A stretch of 64,000 bases of DNA from Hymenobacter sp. YIM 151858-1 (GCF_025979705.1 NZ_CP110136.1:3162001-3226000); one strand, 5' to 3'. Shown: positions 25,201 through 36,870, numbered from the stretch's first letter. The notes: a model not told the origin generated them from the letters alone. Numbers and translations: made by a program.

Positions 25201-27191
25201 TTCAGGTTCAGCGTAGCCGTGCGCGTGTTGGCATCGGTAATGGTAACCGAGTAGCTGCCGGCCGGCAGGCCGGTGCGGTTCTGGGTGGTAATGCCGTCGT
25301 TCCAGCGGTACGTGTAGGGCGCGGTGCCGCCGCTGGGCGTCAGGCTGATGGCCCCGGTGGCGCCGCCAAAGCAGGCCACGTTGGTAATGACGGCCGAAGC
25401 GCTGAGCGGTACCGGCGTGGCAAAGCTCAGCACGTTGCCGTAGGCGGTGCCGGCCGCGTTGGTGGCGTAGGCGCGCACATAGTACGTGGTGCCGGCGGTC
25501 AGGCCCGTCAGGGCCTTCGCAAAATTGCCCAGGCCCGTGCCGTTGGCATCCGTCGTTACGCCGCTGCCACCTAGGGTTGGGGTAGTGCTGGTGCTGCTGT
25601 ACACCACGCCCCGCTCGCTTACGCTGGCGCCGCCGTCGGCCGTTACGCTGCCGCCCAGCGTGGCCCCGCTGCTGCTCACGCCGGTGGGCGCAGCCGTGGC
25701 CACGGTGGCCGTGTTGTAGGTGCTGAAGTTGAGCGTGGTGTTGTCGAAGATGCCCAGGTAGGCACGGTTGCTGGCATCCCGAAACACGCCCTCATCGATG
25801 CGGATGGCGTAGGCGGTACCTAGGGCCAGCGTGGTGTTGGGGTTGATAACCCAGGTGGTGCCGCTGCCCGTTACCCGCGCGTCGCCCACCGGAATGGTTT
25901 CGAGCACGCTGTTATCCGACACCCGCACCACGTAAAAGTTGCCCGCGCTTTTGGTAACGCTTTTGTCGAACACGAGCGTGATGTTGGTGGCCGGCGCGAT
26001 GCCCGTGGCGTTGTCGGCGGGCGTGCTGGCGGTCAGCAGCGGGGGGTTGCCTTCCTGGCGCAGCACGCGGCCGGCGGCTCCCGTCGTAAATTCCACCAGG
26101 TCGGTATCGGAGTCGTTATCGTAGTCGGAGGCGTACAGCCCCGGGGAAGATTGCGAGATGAAATCGAAATCGAGGCCGTTGAGCGGGCCGCTGGTAAAGG
26201 TGCCGCTCGTGTTGGCGCTGGTGGTGCTGAACGCACCGCTGCCGTTGTTCAGCAGCAGGCCAATGCCGGTATCCTGCGTGCTGCCGTCCTGGTAGAGCAT
26301 GTCCACGGCTCCGTCGGCGTCCACATCCACAAAGCGCCGCCGCGAGGCAATGCTCAGCGCCGGAAACGGGTTGGCCACCACGGCAAAGCTGCCGCCGTTG
26401 TTGCGGTACAGGGTGCCGGCGCTGCCGCTGGGCGCGGTCAGCAGGTCGCTGTCGCCGTCGTTGTCGTAGTCCACCGCAAACACCGACGGGTCGCCGCTGC
26501 CGATAACGCCGGTGAGGGTTACGCCCGTGAGCGGGCCGCTGGTAAAGGTGCCGCTGCTGTTGGCGTTGGTAGTGCTGAACGCGCCGCTGCCGTTGTTGAT
26601 CTGCACCCCGATGTTAGTGCCGGGCGTATTGCCGTCCTGAAACAGCATGTCGATGGCGCCGTCGTTGTTCACGTCGATGAAAACGCGGCGCGAGGCAATG
26701 GCAATGGAAACGAACGGGTTGGCCACGGCGCTCCAGGTGCCGTTGCCGTTGTTGCGAAACAACGAGCCCGCCTGGGCATTCACCATTTGCGCAATGTCGG
26801 TGTCGCCGTCGCGGTCATAATCGACGGCAAACTGCGCATAACCGTTGCTGACGGTACCAAACACCACGTGCGTGAACGTGATGCCAGTGAGCGGGCCGCT
26901 CGCGAACGTACCGCCCGCACCGGCCGCGAAATCGGTGTAGTTGCCACCGCCGTCGTTGCGCCGCAGGCCGATGCCCGCACCGGCCGTGTTGCCGTTCTGG
27001 TACAGCAAATCCAAGTCGCCGTCTTTGTCCACGTCGATAAAGCCTTGCCGGTTGGGAAACGACAGCACCGGAAACGGACTCGTTTGCACCGAGTAGCTAA
27101 CCTGGGCCCGGGCCGGCAAAGCCGCCCACACAAGCCAAACCAGCAGCGCCGCTTTGCGAAGCAGGCCGCCGGAGGAGTAAGTTTTTTTCAT
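22263..27191 (-). CDS. Giant secreted multidomain protein with T9SS sorting domain, 1642 aa
   Basis: Exported by Sec (MKKTYSSGGLLRKAALLVWL.. ending ARAQ) and then by type IX secretion. Domain order: three FG-GAP/VCBS-like repeats with FIDVDKDGDLDLLYQNGN and DYDNDGDSD calcium-type loops (about 45-385); a bacterial Ig domain starting STPADNATGIAPATNI (about 390-490); a beta domain with TYYVRAYATNAAGTAYGNV (about 495-590); two SprB-like repeats (VACFGGATGAISLTPSGGTA, then GTYRATVTDANGC, about 595-760); two Ig-like adhesin domains with STVTVFVDGTSIGTTPA; a BNR/T9SS-associated domain; a LamG-type lectin domain (about 1170-1330); and a C-terminal type A sorting domain (VAFPNPATDELLVRV). Cell-surface adhesion or glycan binding is the likely role. 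Confidence 0.88.
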   Translation of the reverse strand: MKKTYSSGGLLRKAALLVWLVWAALPARAQVSYSVQTSPFPVLSFPNRQGFIDVDKDGDLDLLYQNGNTAGAGIGLRRNDGGGNYTDFAAGAGGTFASGPLTGITFTHVVFGTVSNGYAQFAVDYDRDGDTDIAQMVNAQAGSLFRNNGNGTWSAVANPFVSIAIASRRVFIDVNNDGAIDMLFQDGNTPGTNIGVQINNGSGAFSTTNANSSGTFTSGPLTGVTLTGVIGSGDPSVFAVDYDNDGDSDLLTAPSGSAGTLYRNNGGSFAVVANPFPALSIASRRRFVDVDADGAVDMLYQDGSTQDTGIGLLLNNGSGAFSTTSANTSGTFTSGPLNGLDFDFISQSSPGLYASDYDNDSDTDLVEFTTGAAGRVLRQEGNPPLLTASTPADNATGIAPATNITLVFDKSVTKSAGNFYVVRVSDNSVLETIPVGDARVTGSGTTWVINPNTTLALGTAYAIRIDEGVFRDASNRAYLGIFDNTTLNFSTYNTATVATAAPTGVSSSGATLGGSVTADGGASVSERGVVYSSTSTTPTLGGSGVTTDANGTGLGNFAKALTGLTAGTTYYVRAYATNAAGTAYGNVLSFATPVPLSASAVITNVACFGGATGAISLTPSGGTAPYTYRWNDGITTQNRTGLPAGSYSVTITDANTRTATLNLNVAQPAAALAATASQTNVTTPGGANGTATATTTGGTAPFSYGWARTSAPAGSLGQTTATATGLAAGTYRATVTDANGCTTTQDYTILQPTAAPVVVAPANGSLLSTTTPAYAGTAAAGSTVTVFVDGTSIGTTPASAGGNWSLGQPAALSQGSHAVYAQAQLSGQLTSASSNTNTFLVDSTPPPAPVVTAPANGSLSAATPIYSGTAEPGATVTVLVDGSSIGTATASAGGTWNLAQVQPLAFGSHTVRARATDAAGNTGPDSGTNTFTVPNPATYTSSTAEQPVTGAVAPGSLNQGVLRVAVTIGGGPDLPLSAQSFSFSTAGSTAPADIATARVYYTGSSGTLATTTAFGGVISSPNGAFTVAGTQQLSTGVNYFWLVYDVAAGAADGNVLDATLSSLTVSGTAFTPATTAPAGSRLIIRTSRVAGTALRLAGGNTLGYVGFGNDAANPAPAFSGSYTQQAWIKPSLNTSSTEYYVLGNGTGNAAAPYLSITGNGRLEAGFGTGTGTVFVRTNPNALGAGWSHVAATYDADADLLTLYLNGEVVGTQASPNGPAATPVSYVGSVGTTAGNGFPGDLDEVSQWNQALSRTQIRQLRHLTLSGTEPGLVSYLQFNESGSAVTDVVRRLAGTLLGGTRVASTAPVGYGQSSLLAVTGAGNYTFAGTNAAINFTTATGAPYDVVVTRLEGRPLGTQVTDANLRGLHTPAYWIVNRYSTAAMAATITYTLGPADISVADAATPANLKLYKRESNSDGAFDAPIAASAANAAAGTVSFPVTSFSQTVIGGYGNSPLPVELVRFTAERTGPDALLRWTTAQEKNNAGFEVESSADGRGFRRIGRVAGQGTSTSRHDYQFTDANLARYASPVVYYRLRQLDTDGAAHYSGVVALAVAPNAGVSAVAFPNPATDELLVRVAGVTQGAVDCQLFDAQGRRVLRFGQRLTPHYQPDLATSVQHLPAGMYVLRVTLPNAVVNLPIVVRH
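26170..26940 (-). repeat. Internal ~350-bp repeats in the T9SS protein gene
   Basis: The DNA encoding the FG-GAP region repeats with period about 350-360 bp; the phrase GAGCGGGCCGCTGGTAAAGG recurs near 26182 and 26530, with a diverged copy near 26890. It reflects duplication of a beta-propeller blade group. Confidence 0.7.
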
Positions 27192-27360
27192 ATAATATCA
27201 GATAAAAGCCAGCCCCTGCCCTGCCCCTTTGCGGCGGCTGCCCCGGCCACACCTAGGGCCCCGAAACCGCAACAGGAGCAAGGCAAGCCAGCTCGGCAAT
27301 TGGCGCACAACCCGCTTGGGCCCGGCCGAAACAGCCGGCGGCGGTTGCCCGCCGGGCAGG

Positions 27361-28074
27361 TTAGTTGCGCGATGGGTAGATGCCTTCTACTGCAATCTGA
27401 AAATTGAGCGCCAGGTAAGGCTGCAAAGTGGAAAACGGCTGGCTGTTACCTGCTATACCGGTACTCCCGGTCGAGTTGATATTGCCGGTGGCGGCGTACC
27501 CCTTCACGCTTACGCTCTCGCCGTTCACGTCGGTAGCCGAAAGCACGGCCGGCACCGCTCCTACCGGCGAGTTGGTGGTGGCAGCACCCGAGCTTACGCT
27601 GCCCGGCGCGGAGTGCACGTGGGCGGGCATTTGGTTGGCTAGCAGCGTGGTGTTTTCGCTGCCACCTGCGCTGGCCATGGTGTACTGCGACCGGCCTGGC
27701 CCCTGGCCATAATGCAGGGGCACACGGCCGCGCAAATCGGGCAGGGCAAATGTGGTGCGCCCGTCGCCGCCGTACATGGTGCCCAGTATGGAGTAAAGGG
27801 CCGTGTTTTGTGCGATTGAGAGTATCTGGCCGTTGCAGAACATATAGCCCTGCACTTCATAATTACCGGCAAACAGCATGATTTCGCCGATGAACGGCTC
27901 CATGCCGGTAGTGCGATAGGCTTGCCGGGTTGCGGTTGCGGCAGCAGGGCCGGCCAGCAGGCTACCGCCGAGCACGGCGCCCAGGCGCTTAAGCCAGCTG
28001 CGGCGGGTGGGCTCGGCCTGGCCTACCACTTGTTGGATATTCTGTAAACCTTGTTGCGTAGCAATCAATCGCAT
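27361..28074 (-). CDS. Phage tail-collar domain protein with Tat-type signal, 237 aa
   Basis: Member of the tail-collar/MdpB (microcystin-dependent-protein-like) family: the conserved block FIGEIMLFAGNYEVQGYMFC, NGQILSIAQNTALYSILG, TMYGGDGRTTFALPDLRGR and G-Q-G-P-G is complete, followed by the usual NQMPAHVH and a C-terminal LQPYLALNFQI. Bacterial members of this family are often predicted to be exported, but their role is unclear. Unusually, about 23 residues precede a twin-arginine motif, TRRSWLKRLGAVLGGSLLAG, so export in the folded state by the Tat pathway is suggested. It lies just upstream of the T9SS giant on the same strand, with a 169-bp gap. Confidence 0.85.
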   Translation of the reverse strand: MRLIATQQGLQNIQQVVGQAEPTRRSWLKRLGAVLGGSLLAGPAAATATRQAYRTTGMEPFIGEIMLFAGNYEVQGYMFCNGQILSIAQNTALYSILGTMYGGDGRTTFALPDLRGRVPLHYGQGPGRSQYTMASAGGSENTTLLANQMPAHVHSAPGSVSSGAATTNSPVGAVPAVLSATDVNGESVSVKGYAATGNINSTGSTGIAGNSQPFSTLQPYLALNFQIAVEGIYPSRN

Positions 28075-28769
28075 GAAAAAGGGTTAAGAAGGTGGAGTAA
28101 AAAAGCTTGTGCAGCACCAAACCGAGGCATTTGTTACAGCCAAGCCATTCCTGAAATGGCTCGTTGCGCCTGCCCCGGCGCCGTTAAGCGTTAGCCGCGC
28201 GAAGGCTGAATGCCCGTTGGGCAGATAAAGTGATTCGTGGCCGGGAAAAGCGAAAGCAGAGTAGCCCTCTAAGCTCCCAGGCCAAAGCAGCCCCATTCAG
28301 GCTCAATGACACATTGCAGCAACCAAAAGGCTTTCTACCAGTTAGTTAGCAAGCAGCGTATATCGCCTGAACAATGGCTGCACAAATATATTATATGCAT
28401 TATATACCATGGCTAAATTCATATTATCATTGATATAATTTTAATAGACAAAACACTATTTACACACCCCGGGCTGTATAACTGAGTTGCTGCATGCCAA
28501 GTGGTAGTTGCCTACCGCGCCCGCCATGCAATCGGCCGGAATCAGCCCAAAACCACCTCAACCCCTTGCCAACGCCGACGACCGTTGCCCAGGCCCCGGC
28601 AGCACCTGGCTGCCCGGGCACCTAGGCAACAACAGCAAAGCCAAGCTGCTGGGGGCAAGCACAAGCCTTGGCAAAAGCACTGTTTGCATCTGACGCCCCG
28701 CGGCCGGCAAACCCTACCCTGAGTTGGGGCGCAGTAGGTGTTGGCTGAGCCTTGCAGCGTGCCGCGCAC
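28075..28769. other. 695-bp gap with an AT-rich island; no gene seen
   Basis: Reading frames here are short and of random composition. Bases about 28380-28470 are strikingly AT-rich for this genome (runs of TATA and ATAT words). On the minus strand TATATTTG at 28383-28390 matches TAnnTTTG exactly and could drive the tail-collar gene with a ~300-nt leader; no TTG at -33. ACCTAGG words occur at 28620 and 28768. Confidence 0.5.
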
Positions 28770-29207
28770 CTAGGCGCGGGTAACGCGGCTGAACAGCGCC
28801 CACACCACCCCGGCCGCTACCACGTGCATCAGGCCCAGTACAGCCACGCCGCTGGCCGGGTTGTGCGGAATGGCCGCCGGGCCCGCCATCGAGAGCAGGC
28901 AAATACCCACCGCCACAATAGCAAACCCTTGCAGCGGCCGATCGGCCCACCGGATAAGGGCGGCCAGCACCAAAGCCCCGAGCAGGGCCGGCACCATCGA
29001 GGCCAGGGCCACGTGGGCCGGGCCAATGGTGCCGCCGGTAGGCTCGCGCAGATTGGCCGGCAACAGCCCTGTAGCAGTAGCAGCGTAGTAAATGCCCAGG
29101 TTTAGGGCTGCAGCAACCAGGCCGGCGAGGGGCGCCGCCCACCACAACGGGTTGGCGCGCAGCCCGGCGCTTGGCACGGGCGCGTGTTGGTGATAAACGG
29201 TTTCCAT
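28770..29207 (-). CDS. DUF6069-like four-helix membrane protein, 145 aa
   Basis: Small integral membrane protein with four predicted helices: WWAAPLAGLVAAALNLGIYY, ALASMVPALLGALVLAALI, GFAIVAVGICLLSMAG and GLMHVVAAGVVWALF. The order and the M-H-x-V-A-A element in the last helix fit the DUF6069 family. No catalytic or transport motif. Starts METVYHQHAP with the ATG ending at 29207, rather than ten codons upstream. Divergent from the metH riboswitch transcript. Family assignment is by general pattern. Confidence 0.6.
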   Translation of the reverse strand: METVYHQHAPVPSAGLRANPLWWAAPLAGLVAAALNLGIYYAATATGLLPANLREPTGGTIGPAHVALASMVPALLGALVLAALIRWADRPLQGFAIVAVGICLLSMAGPAAIPHNPASGVAVLGLMHVVAAGVVWALFSRVTRA

Positions 29208-29307
29208 AGCACTCAGCAACACCACTTCTTCTACCAATAATTTACAATTAAATATTTATACTTTCAAATAAACTACACGTATTTGCTGTTGAGGTACGGC
29301 GGGGCAC

Positions 29308-29338
29308 TTGCAAAAACTCGTGGCGGCCTCTATCTTCG
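29308..29338 (+). promoter_or_regulatory. Candidate promoter of the metH transcript
   Basis: TTG (29308-29310), 20-nt spacer, TATCTTCG (29331-29338), one base off TAnnTTTG. Transcription would begin about 29345, exactly at the 5' strand of the riboswitch P1 stem, which supports both calls. Confidence 0.6.
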
Positions 29339-29341
29339 TGG

Positions 29342-29453
29342 TGCTTATCCAGAAAGACCGAGGGACTGGGCCCGACGACGTCTTAGCAACCGGCCAATGC
29401 GGCAAGGTGCTAACTCCCATCCGAGGCCGGTGCGGCGTTCGGAGAAGATGAGC
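29342..29453 (+). ncRNA. SAM-I (S-box) riboswitch upstream of metH
   Basis: Conserved S-box landmarks occur in order: CTTATCCAGAAAGACCGAGG, GACTGGGCCCGACGA, TCTTAGCAACCGG, AAGGTGCTAACTCC and the closing AAGATGAG, whose 3' strand pairs with CTTATC to make P1. The class binds S-adenosylmethionine and shuts off methionine synthesis genes. It lies between a promoter candidate and metH. Confidence 0.88.
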
Positions 29454-29481
29454 GGAACCAGAGCCCCTCGCGGCCCCTCGG

Positions 29482-29521
29482 CTTTCCGGATACGCGCCAG
29501 CATCCACCGCAATCCGGAAAG
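29482..29521 (+). promoter_or_regulatory. Probable riboswitch expression-platform hairpin
   Basis: CTTTCCGGAT (29482-29491) and ATCCGGAAAG (29512-29521) form a perfect 10-bp stem ending 5 nt before the metH ATG. No T-run follows, so control at translation start is more likely than termination. Confidence 0.6.
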
Positions 29522-29526
29522 ACCAT

Positions 29527-33333
<3,807 letters not shown>

Positions 33334-33346
33334 TTACAGCTTTTGC

Positions 33347-33751
33347 GTGGACGCACCAGACCCAAAGCAGGACCGGCTAACCGCTGATCAGAAGCGGTGG
33401 CACACTCGGCTGAAGACATTCAGCGGGGAGATGCGGCGTAATCCGACGTCGGCCGAAGACGCTTTGTGGCAAGCATTGCGCAACCGGCAGCTCAACGGAG
33501 TAAAGTTTCGGCGGCAGCATGCTATAGGCAACTTTATTGTTGACTTCATCAGTACCGATCATCAGCTCATTATTGAAGTCGATGGCGACATGCACGCCGA
33601 GCGCAGCCAAGCCCAGTACGACCTAGGTCGCAGTTACGAGTTAGCCACCGCCGGCTACCGCGTGTTGCGCTTCATCAACGAGCAAGTGCTCAGCACCCTT
33701 TCTGCTGTTTTGCAAACCATCCGCGAAGCCTTGGCTTTGCCTCAAGAATAA
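33347..33751 (+). CDS. DUF559 endonuclease-domain protein (Vsr-like fold)
   Basis: A 134-aa protein (GTG start at 33347) of the DUF559 family, related to Vsr mismatch endonucleases and the PD-(D/E)xK superfamily. The core is complete: RRNPTSAEDALWQALRNRQL, KFRRQHAIGNFIVDF (Asp66), LIIEVDGDMHAE (Glu77, Asp79, His83), and GYRVLRFINEQVL. Biochemical role of the family is not established; sporadic spread suggests mobility. An ATG at 33269 would add 26 residues but overlaps metH by 65 nt inside the left repeat, and the added part is not family-like. Lies between inverted repeats, 13 nt after the metH stop and 88 nt before metF. Confidence 0.85.
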   Translation: MDAPDPKQDRLTADQKRWHTRLKTFSGEMRRNPTSAEDALWQALRNRQLNGVKFRRQHAIGNFIVDFISTDHQLIIEVDGDMHAERSQAQYDLGRSYELATAGYRVLRFINEQVLSTLSAVLQTIREALALPQE

Positions 33752-33793
33752 ACCAGCCACCACAATCCTGACTCCCCCCATTCGCTAATCGTC

Positions 33794-33836
33794 AGGCTCC
33801 CCCTCTCCCCCGGAGAGGGGGCCGGGGGGTGAGGCC
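33794..33836. repeat. Right flanking palindromic repeat (before metF)
   Basis: AGGCTCCCCCTCTCCCCC then GGAGAGGGGGCCGGGGGG and TGAGGCC; inverse copy of the left repeat without its long loop. It covers the region where the metF translation signal would be. Confidence 0.85.
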
Positions 33837-33839
33837 ACT

Positions 33840-34796
33840 ATGAAAGTTACCGACCACCTTGCCCGCGCCAACGGCAAAACCCTCTTCTCGTTTGAGGTGC
33901 TGCCGCCGCGCAAGGGCGAAAACATTCAGACGCTGTTCTCGAACATCGAGCCGCTGCTGGAGTTTAAGCCGCCGTTTATCGACGTGACGTACCACCGCGA
34001 AGAGTACGTGTACCGGCAACGGGCGGCAGGCCTGCTCGAGAAGATTACCACCCGCAAGCGCCCGGGCACGGTAGGCATTTGCGCGGCCATCAAAAACCGC
34101 TTCGATGTGGACACCGTTCCGCACCTGATCTGCGGCGGCTTCTCGCGCGAGGAAACCGAAAACGCCCTCATCGACCTGCATTTCCTGGGCATCGACAACG
34201 TGCTGGCCTTGCGCGGCGACCCCATTAAGTCGGAGCCCGGCTTTGTGGCGCACCCCAACGGCCACGCCTACGCCTGCGAGCTGATCGGGCAGGTATCGGC
34301 CATGAACGGCGGCCGCTACCTCGACGAAGAGCAATCCGATACGGCGGCCACCAGCTTCTGCATTGGCACGGCCGGCTACCCCGAGAAGCACTTCGAAGCG
34401 CCCAACCTGAGCACCGACTTACGCTACCTGAAGCAGAAAATCGATTGCGGAGCCGAGTACATCGTGACGCAGATGTTTTTCGACAACCAGAAGTACTTCG
34501 ACTTCGTGGCCAAGTGCCGGCAGGCGGGCATTACGGTGCCCATTATTCCGGGCCTGAAGCCGCTTACCTCCAAAAAGCAGCTTACCGTTTTGCCGCGCAC
34601 GTTCTACCTGAACCTGCCCGAAGAGCTGGTAGAGGCCGTGGCCCAGTGCCGCGACGATGCCGCCGCCCGCGAGGTCGGCATCGACTGGTGCATTCAGCAG
34701 AGCCGCGAGTTGATGGCGGCCGGCGTGCCTTGCCTGCACTACTACAGCATGGGCCGCTCCGAAGCGGTGCGCCGCGTAGCGGCCGAGTTGTTTTAG
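33840..34796 (+). CDS. metF: 5,10-methylenetetrahydrofolate reductase
   Basis: A 318-aa FAD-dependent cytosolic enzyme that makes 5-methyl-tetrahydrofolate, the methyl donor for MetH. It has full length and all landmarks: FSFEVLPPRKGENIQ (with the catalytic Glu19), FIDVTYH, NVLALRGDP (Asp), TAGYPEKH, AEYIVTQMFFDN and IPGLKPLTSKKQL. The ATG is only 3 nt after the right-hand repeat of the nuclease unit, so its leader has been replaced by a GC-rich hairpin. It probably still shares the metH transcript and SAM control, unless the hairpin blocks read-through. Confidence 0.95.
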   Translation: MKVTDHLARANGKTLFSFEVLPPRKGENIQTLFSNIEPLLEFKPPFIDVTYHREEYVYRQRAAGLLEKITTRKRPGTVGICAAIKNRFDVDTVPHLICGGFSREETENALIDLHFLGIDNVLALRGDPIKSEPGFVAHPNGHAYACELIGQVSAMNGGRYLDEEQSDTAATSFCIGTAGYPEKHFEAPNLSTDLRYLKQKIDCGAEYIVTQMFFDNQKYFDFVAKCRQAGITVPIIPGLKPLTSKKQLTVLPRTFYLNLPEELVEAVAQCRDDAAAREVGIDWCIQQSRELMAAGVPCLHYYSMGRSEAVRRVAAELF

Positions 34797-34829
34797 CTTA
34801 CTCGGCTTCCGGTTTTTGTTTGTCGGTTT

Positions 34830-34860
34830 GCCCCGGCTCGCTCCTGCAGCGGGCCGGGGC
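34830..34860 (+). terminator. Possible terminator after metF
   Basis: GCCCCGGC (34830-34837) pairs with GCCGGGGC (34853-34860); no clear T-run follows. Confidence 0.45.
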
Positions 34861-34972
34861 TGCTTTGTGCAGCCAATGCCACGGGCACCTAGGGCCGCCC
34901 GGCGGGTTTGCTGCCCCAGGTGCGACCAAAGCCGCCCGATTTTCGTTATAAGCCGAGCCAGCTTTTGCGCTT

Positions 34973-35464
34973 ATGTCCTCCGACCGTCAGCAACAACTCG
35001 ATGAGCTTTTTACGCGCTTGCGTACGGCCACGGCCCCGCTCGAAATCGAGGCTCTGCAGCAGGGCATCTGGCAATTGTGGCTCGAAACCGACGACCAGGC
35101 CCTGAACAAACGCCTCGAAGAAGGCATGCGCGCCATGGCTGCCGGCGATTACACCAAGGCCATCGATGATTTTACCTGGCTGGTGAAAAAGCACCCCGAC
35201 TTTGCCGAGGGCTGGAACAAGCGCGCTACCGCTCACTACCTCCGTGGCGAGTACAAAGCCTCGCTCGAGGACGTAGCCCAAACGCTGGAGCGCGAACCGC
35301 GCCACTTCGGGGCCTTGTCGGGCAAAGCCACCATTCAGCGCATGGTTGGCGACGACCGCGGCGCCCTGCGCACCCTGCGCCGGCTTAGCGTGCTGTGCCC
35401 TCATTTTCCTGGTTTACAGGCACAACTCCACGATTTGCAAAATCGGCTCGACGACCCTTCGTAA
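34973..35464 (+). CDS. TPR-repeat protein, 163 aa
   Basis: Soluble, no signal peptide. Residues about 45-130 hold two to three tetratricopeptide repeats (MRAMAAGDYTKAIDDFTWLV, PDFAEGWNKRATAHYLRGEY, SLEDVAQTLEREPRHFGALS), with the usual A/G at positions 8 and 20 of each unit. The N-terminal 40 residues are helical and likely form an extra helix pair. TPRs mediate protein contacts; the partner cannot be told from sequence. It starts MSSDRQQQLDELFTRL after a 176-bp gap from metF. It stands alone, with a 180-bp gap before the TonB-domain gene. Confidence 0.8.
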   Translation: MSSDRQQQLDELFTRLRTATAPLEIEALQQGIWQLWLETDDQALNKRLEEGMRAMAAGDYTKAIDDFTWLVKKHPDFAEGWNKRATAHYLRGEYKASLEDVAQTLEREPRHFGALSGKATIQRMVGDDRGALRTLRRLSVLCPHFPGLQAQLHDLQNRLDDPS

Positions 35465-35644
35465 ACACATTTGTGTAACATTCCGGGATTACCGAAGCTT
35501 GCCTTCAACAGAAAAAGTGTAATTTCAATATCCGCTGAGTTGCCAATAGCAGCAAATCGGCAGATTACAGGCTTTTTCCAAGAACTGACTTCAACCACCC
35601 GAAGTAGAACTTAGCAAAGTTCGCTTTGGCCATTACTCCCGTCT

Positions 35645-36226
35645 ATGGCAACACGCTTACTACTCATTGCTTTCATGTGCTGCGCCTCGGCTGCTGTGCA
35701 CGCCCAGGGGCGCGTACGCCAAACCGACCTCGATAGCGGCCGCGTCGAAAAGGGCCAGAAAGTCGGCGAATGGGCCTATTACGCTTTTACCGGTAGCGGA
35801 CGCAAAGTGTTGGTGCAGCGTTACGACTACGACCGCAAACGATTGCTGTACTTCCGCAAGCCCGACGAACACCCTTACCGGCACCAGGTAGCGGGCAACT
35901 GGCAGAGCGGTTACCTGGAGCGCCCGCCGCTGTACATCGGCGGCGACGGCGTCCTCTCAACCTACATGCGCCAGTTGCAGTACCCCACGCAGGCCCGCAC
36001 CAAAAACGTGCAAGGGCGCGTGGTGGTGCGCTTCGTTATCGATACCCTAGGTACCGCCAGCAATTACCAGGTGCTTACCGGCATTGGTTCGGGCTGCGAC
36101 GAAGAGGCCTTGCGCATTGCCCGCTCCATTCCGCACGAGTGGATTCCGGGCCGCAAGGATGGCCGCGCCGTGCCGGTGGAGTACGAGCTGCCCTTTACCT
36201 TCCGGATAACCCAGGCCCAGAACTAG
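35645..36226 (+). CDS. Periplasmic TonB C-terminal-domain protein
   Basis: A 193-aa exported protein (signal peptide ends VHAQ, residue 21) with a TonB-type C-terminal domain at about 100-190: MRQLQYPTQARTKNVQGRVV, VRFVIDTLGTASNYQVLTG, GCDEEALRIARSIPHEWIPG and AVPVEYELPFTF. There is no N-terminal membrane anchor or Pro-rich spacer of a real energy transducer, so it is probably one of the many free-standing TonB-domain proteins of Bacteroidota, whose role is unclear. The segment before it has MORN-like GRVEKGQKVGEWAYY. No ExbB/ExbD genes nearby. Confidence 0.75.
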   Translation: MATRLLLIAFMCCASAAVHAQGRVRQTDLDSGRVEKGQKVGEWAYYAFTGSGRKVLVQRYDYDRKRLLYFRKPDEHPYRHQVAGNWQSGYLERPPLYIGGDGVLSTYMRQLQYPTQARTKNVQGRVVVRFVIDTLGTASNYQVLTGIGSGCDEEALRIARSIPHEWIPGRKDGRAVPVEYELPFTFRITQAQN

Positions 36227-36276
36227 CGCGCGGGGCGGCAGTATCCTGCATGGCAGAGTTTGCGTAAACTTCGGCC

Positions 36277-36846
36277 ATGAAACCCTCTGCCGCCCCCGCC
36301 TTTTTTTGCGTTGGTCGCGCCGCCCTGCTTGCCGGTGTGGCCCTGCTGATGGCTGCCTGCGATACCACGCCGCGCGAGCGGCAAGACATCGTGAAGGACA
36401 GCGCCCGCAAACTTGATACCCTGGCCGACAAAGCCGGCGACGCGCTGAAACGTGCCGGCAGCCGCGCCGCCCGTTTCGATTCGGTATCCAAATCGCGCAG
36501 CCGCCAGCCGCTCGACGATGCGGCCGCTAATCAGTTTACGCAAGAGCTGCTGGGCAGCTACGCCAGCATCGAGCAGCTCTCGGTGCAGGAGCTGGAGCCG
36601 GCCTACACGCAGCTGTTGCGCCAAACCCGCGACAAGCGCCGCGACTGGACCCAACGCGACTGGGACTACGCCACGGCCGTGTTTCGCCGGCTCAACGACC
36701 GCTACCGCTCGTTGCGCCTCGATTTACCGGCCCGCCAGGAGCTGCGCATCAAGGCCTTGCAAACCGAATTCACGGCCCTTGAAGCCGGCCGCGACATAAA
36801 AGATTTGCGCGAGGCCGTGCGCGATAAGCCCACCAACACGCGGTAA
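36277..36846 (+). CDS. Helical lipoprotein, 189 aa, unknown function
   Basis: Lipoprotein signal with lipobox LMAAC (Cys about residue 28), then a charged helical domain (residues 30-185) rich in Arg, Lys and Asp with a likely coiled coil (ERQDIVKDSARKLDTLADKA). No recognised family. The repeated Arg/Asp content resembles outer-membrane or inner-leaflet structural lipoproteins, but no role can be given. Followed by a clear terminator. Confidence 0.65.
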   Translation: MKPSAAPAFFCVGRAALLAGVALLMAACDTTPRERQDIVKDSARKLDTLADKAGDALKRAGSRAARFDSVSKSRSRQPLDDAAANQFTQELLGSYASIEQLSVQELEPAYTQLLRQTRDKRRDWTQRDWDYATAVFRRLNDRYRSLRLDLPARQELRIKALQTEFTALEAGRDIKDLREAVRDKPTNTR

Positions 36847-36870
36847 TTCGCCGCCAGCCGTATTGATTTA

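Noticed and set aside
28084-28296. 70-aa minus-strand frame upstream of the tail-collar gene
   Set aside because: Random composition, no signal or domain, and it lies in the probable leader.
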